A stretch of DNA of 64,000 bases, from contig NZ_CP018171.1 of the NCBI RefSeq assembly GCF_001889605.1, positions 3,866,501 through 3,930,500 of the forward strand, read 5' to 3'. This document shows, one piece after another, positions 62,804 to 64,000 of this stretch; within the stretch, counting starts at the first letter, position 1, and every line of letters starts with the position of its first letter. Under the pieces are notes generated by a model that worked only from the letters and a program-made list of their open reading frames with translations, was not told the origin of the DNA and made no database searches. A program made the translations under genes and the position numbers. The DNA comes from Aquibium oceanicum (GTDB taxonomy: Bacteria > Pseudomonadota > Alphaproteobacteria > Rhizobiales > Rhizobiaceae).

Positions 62804-64000
62804 GACACCGCCTCCTTTGCAATCGACCCAGCCTGCGTCGACGCCTCCGGCAACCCCATCCGCCCCGGATTGAGGATGCCTTTCGGGTCGAACTGTTCCT
62901 TCAGTCTAGCCGATAGCGCCGCGAGTGCGGGCGGCTGCGGCTGGAACACGGGCACGGCAGCGCGTTCGGCGAGGCCGGCCCGCACCAGCGTGGCGTGCCC
63001 GCCGCCAAATTGCTTCACCAGCCGCCGGACGGCCGACGCCTCGCTGTCTCCTTCCAGCCGGAGCCAGACCAGTCCGCCCTGCCAGTCATAGAACGCATCG
63101 GCTGCAGCTTCCATGCGCAAAGCCATGACCATCCGATGGGCCTCGCCCGGCGCCATCGAGACTCGCCAGATGGGCCTGTGCGTTCCGTCGGCAAATGGCA
63201 TGCAGTCGCGCACCTCGCGCCACAGAGTCCTTGAACGGTCATCTTCCAGTTCGTCGATCGCGATCGACCGGTACATGTCCTTTAGCATCGTCGCACGATA
63301 GACGACCGACGGCCCGAAGCCCTCGACCCGCAGCAGGGTCGAACCGGCACCCGAAAGCGCGCCGTCCAGCACCCTGCCCGTCACCGTTTCCGGCAGGTGC
63401 GCTGCTGCCGACACCTCTGCGCTCGAGCCCATCGCGGCGGCCATGGCAGCCGCCGCCTCTTCCTCGGTGAGGCCGCGCAAGGCCAGCGTGGTCTCGGTCT
63501 CGGATTTCGGCAGTACCTTGAAGGTCACGTCGGTCACGGCGGCCAGCGTGCCCCAGGACCCTGCCATGGCTTTCGAGAGATCGTAGCCGGTCACGTTCTT
63601 CACCACCCGACCGCCCGACTTGATGGCTTCGCCCCAACCCGATACGGCACGGATGCCCAGGATGTGGTCTCGGGCAGCGCCGATCTTCAACCGTCGCGGC
63701 CCCGCGAGGTTCGCCGCCAGCACGCCGCCGATGGTCCCGTTTCCCGCCTCGCCGCCGAGCAGCGGACCGTAGTCCATCGGTTCGAAGGCGAGTTCCTGGC
63801 CGCTCGCGTCAAGCAGCGCCTCGATTTCGGCAAGCGGCGTACCGGCGCGAGCCGACAGCACCAGCTCCTCCGGTTCGTAGAGCGTCACGCCGCACAGTCC
63901 GGACAGATCGAGCACATGCTCCGTTTGCACCGGCCGGCCGATACCGCGCTTGGTGCCTTGCCCAACAATCTCAAGAGGCTCGCCCTCGCCAGCGGCCCAT
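62800..64000 (-). CDS. glcE: Glycolate oxidase FAD-binding subunit, 5' end beyond window
   Basis: FAD subunit of glycolate oxidase. The reading frame is open to the window edge: upstream of the GTG at 63930 it continues WAAGEGEPLEIVGQGTKRGI, typical of GlcE, so the true start is outside. FAD-binding blocks: YEPEELVLSARAGTPLAEIE, GGEAGNGTIGGVLAANLAGP, GGRVVKNVTGYDLSKAMAGS; C-terminal DPKGILNPGRMGLP. glcD is expected just beyond. It starts the visible leftward operon glcE - DUF4870-like - antitoxin - toxin - glcF. Confidence 0.95.
   Translation of the reverse strand, partial: WAAGEGEPLEIVGQGTKRGIGRPVQTEHVLDLSGLCGVTLYEPEELVLSARAGTPLAEIEALLDASGQELAFEPMDYGPLLGGEAGNGTIGGVLAANLAGPRRLKIGAARDHILGIRAVSGWGEAIKSGGRVVKNVTGYDLSKAMAGSWGTLAAVTDVTFKVLPKSETETTLALRGLTEEEAAAAMAAAMGSSAEVSAAAHLPETVTGRVLDGALSGAGSTLLRVEGFGPSVVYRATMLKDMYRSIAIDELEDDRSRTLWREVRDCMPFADGTHRPIWRVSMAPGEAHRMVMALRMEAAADAFYDWQGGLVWLRLEGDSEASAVRRLVKQFGGGHATLVRAGLAERAAVPVFQPQPPALAALSARLKEQFDPKGILNPGRMGLPEASTQAGSIAKEAVS

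Overview
The window is a GC-rich chromosomal segment from an alphaproteobacterium of the order Hyphomicrobiales, most like the Phyllobacteriaceae (Mesorhizobium and relatives). This rests on gene content and order: short HisG with a separate HisZ, a pmbA-cysQ-DUF4170-DUF374-waaA-lpxK cluster, DUF2093 and DUF4170 proteins, a MutL with its own endonuclease motif, and a HisRS with an alphaproteobacterial motif 2. The species cannot be fixed. No rRNA, tRNA, CRISPR array, insertion sequence or prophage is visible, so this is mostly core chromosome.

Layout. 1-4.1 kb: fumarylacetoacetate-hydrolase-family enzyme with a divergent MarR regulator, then a threonine degradation operon (kbl, a small CxxC/HxxC protein, tdh). 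4.3-9.7 kb: a membrane diguanylate cyclase, a DUF7282-like exported protein, glutaryl-CoA dehydrogenase and a GGDEF-EAL protein. 9.8-18.2 kb: mutL, DUF2093, PilZ, then the lipid A/Kdo cluster read leftward. 18.4-28.5 kb: Kef-type antiporter, MATE exporter, patatin, an M16 peptidase pair (one catalytic, one not), rsmD, an RluB-type pseudouridine synthase with long disordered arms, and tadA. 28.5-36.8 kb: lipoprotein, ileS, MipA/OmpV porin, ribF, a HAD phosphatase and a degenerate EAL protein. 36.9-40.8 kb: two tandem TadG-like von Willebrand proteins. 40.9-45.2 kb: CIRCE-controlled groESL, a 59-residue CsbD protein, an Rrf2 regulator and a TauE/SafE exporter. 45.2-51.2 kb: TRAP transporter, CorC-type protein, fumC. 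51.4-57.9 kb: two DoxX proteins, hisS-hisZ-hisG, a three-gene mini-operon of small envelope proteins, tag. 58-64 kb: L,D-transpeptidase, a BASS transporter followed by the remnant of a second copy, and a glycolate oxidase operon (glcE, cut by the window end, through glcF) carrying a DUF433/DUF5615 toxin-antitoxin pair.

Themes. The cell envelope dominates (lipid A and Kdo, L,D-transpeptidase, porin, lipoproteins, M16/patatin, TadG). Cyclic-di-GMP is the second theme (two GGDEF proteins, one PilZ, one catalytically dead EAL). Many genes overlap by 4 nt (ATGA, GTGA or TTGA), implying translational coupling. I see no unmistakable new system. The best leads are the small putative zinc protein coupled between kbl and tdh, the tandem TadG-vWA pair, the 56.4-57.2 kb mini-operon, and the toxin-antitoxin pair inside the glc operon.
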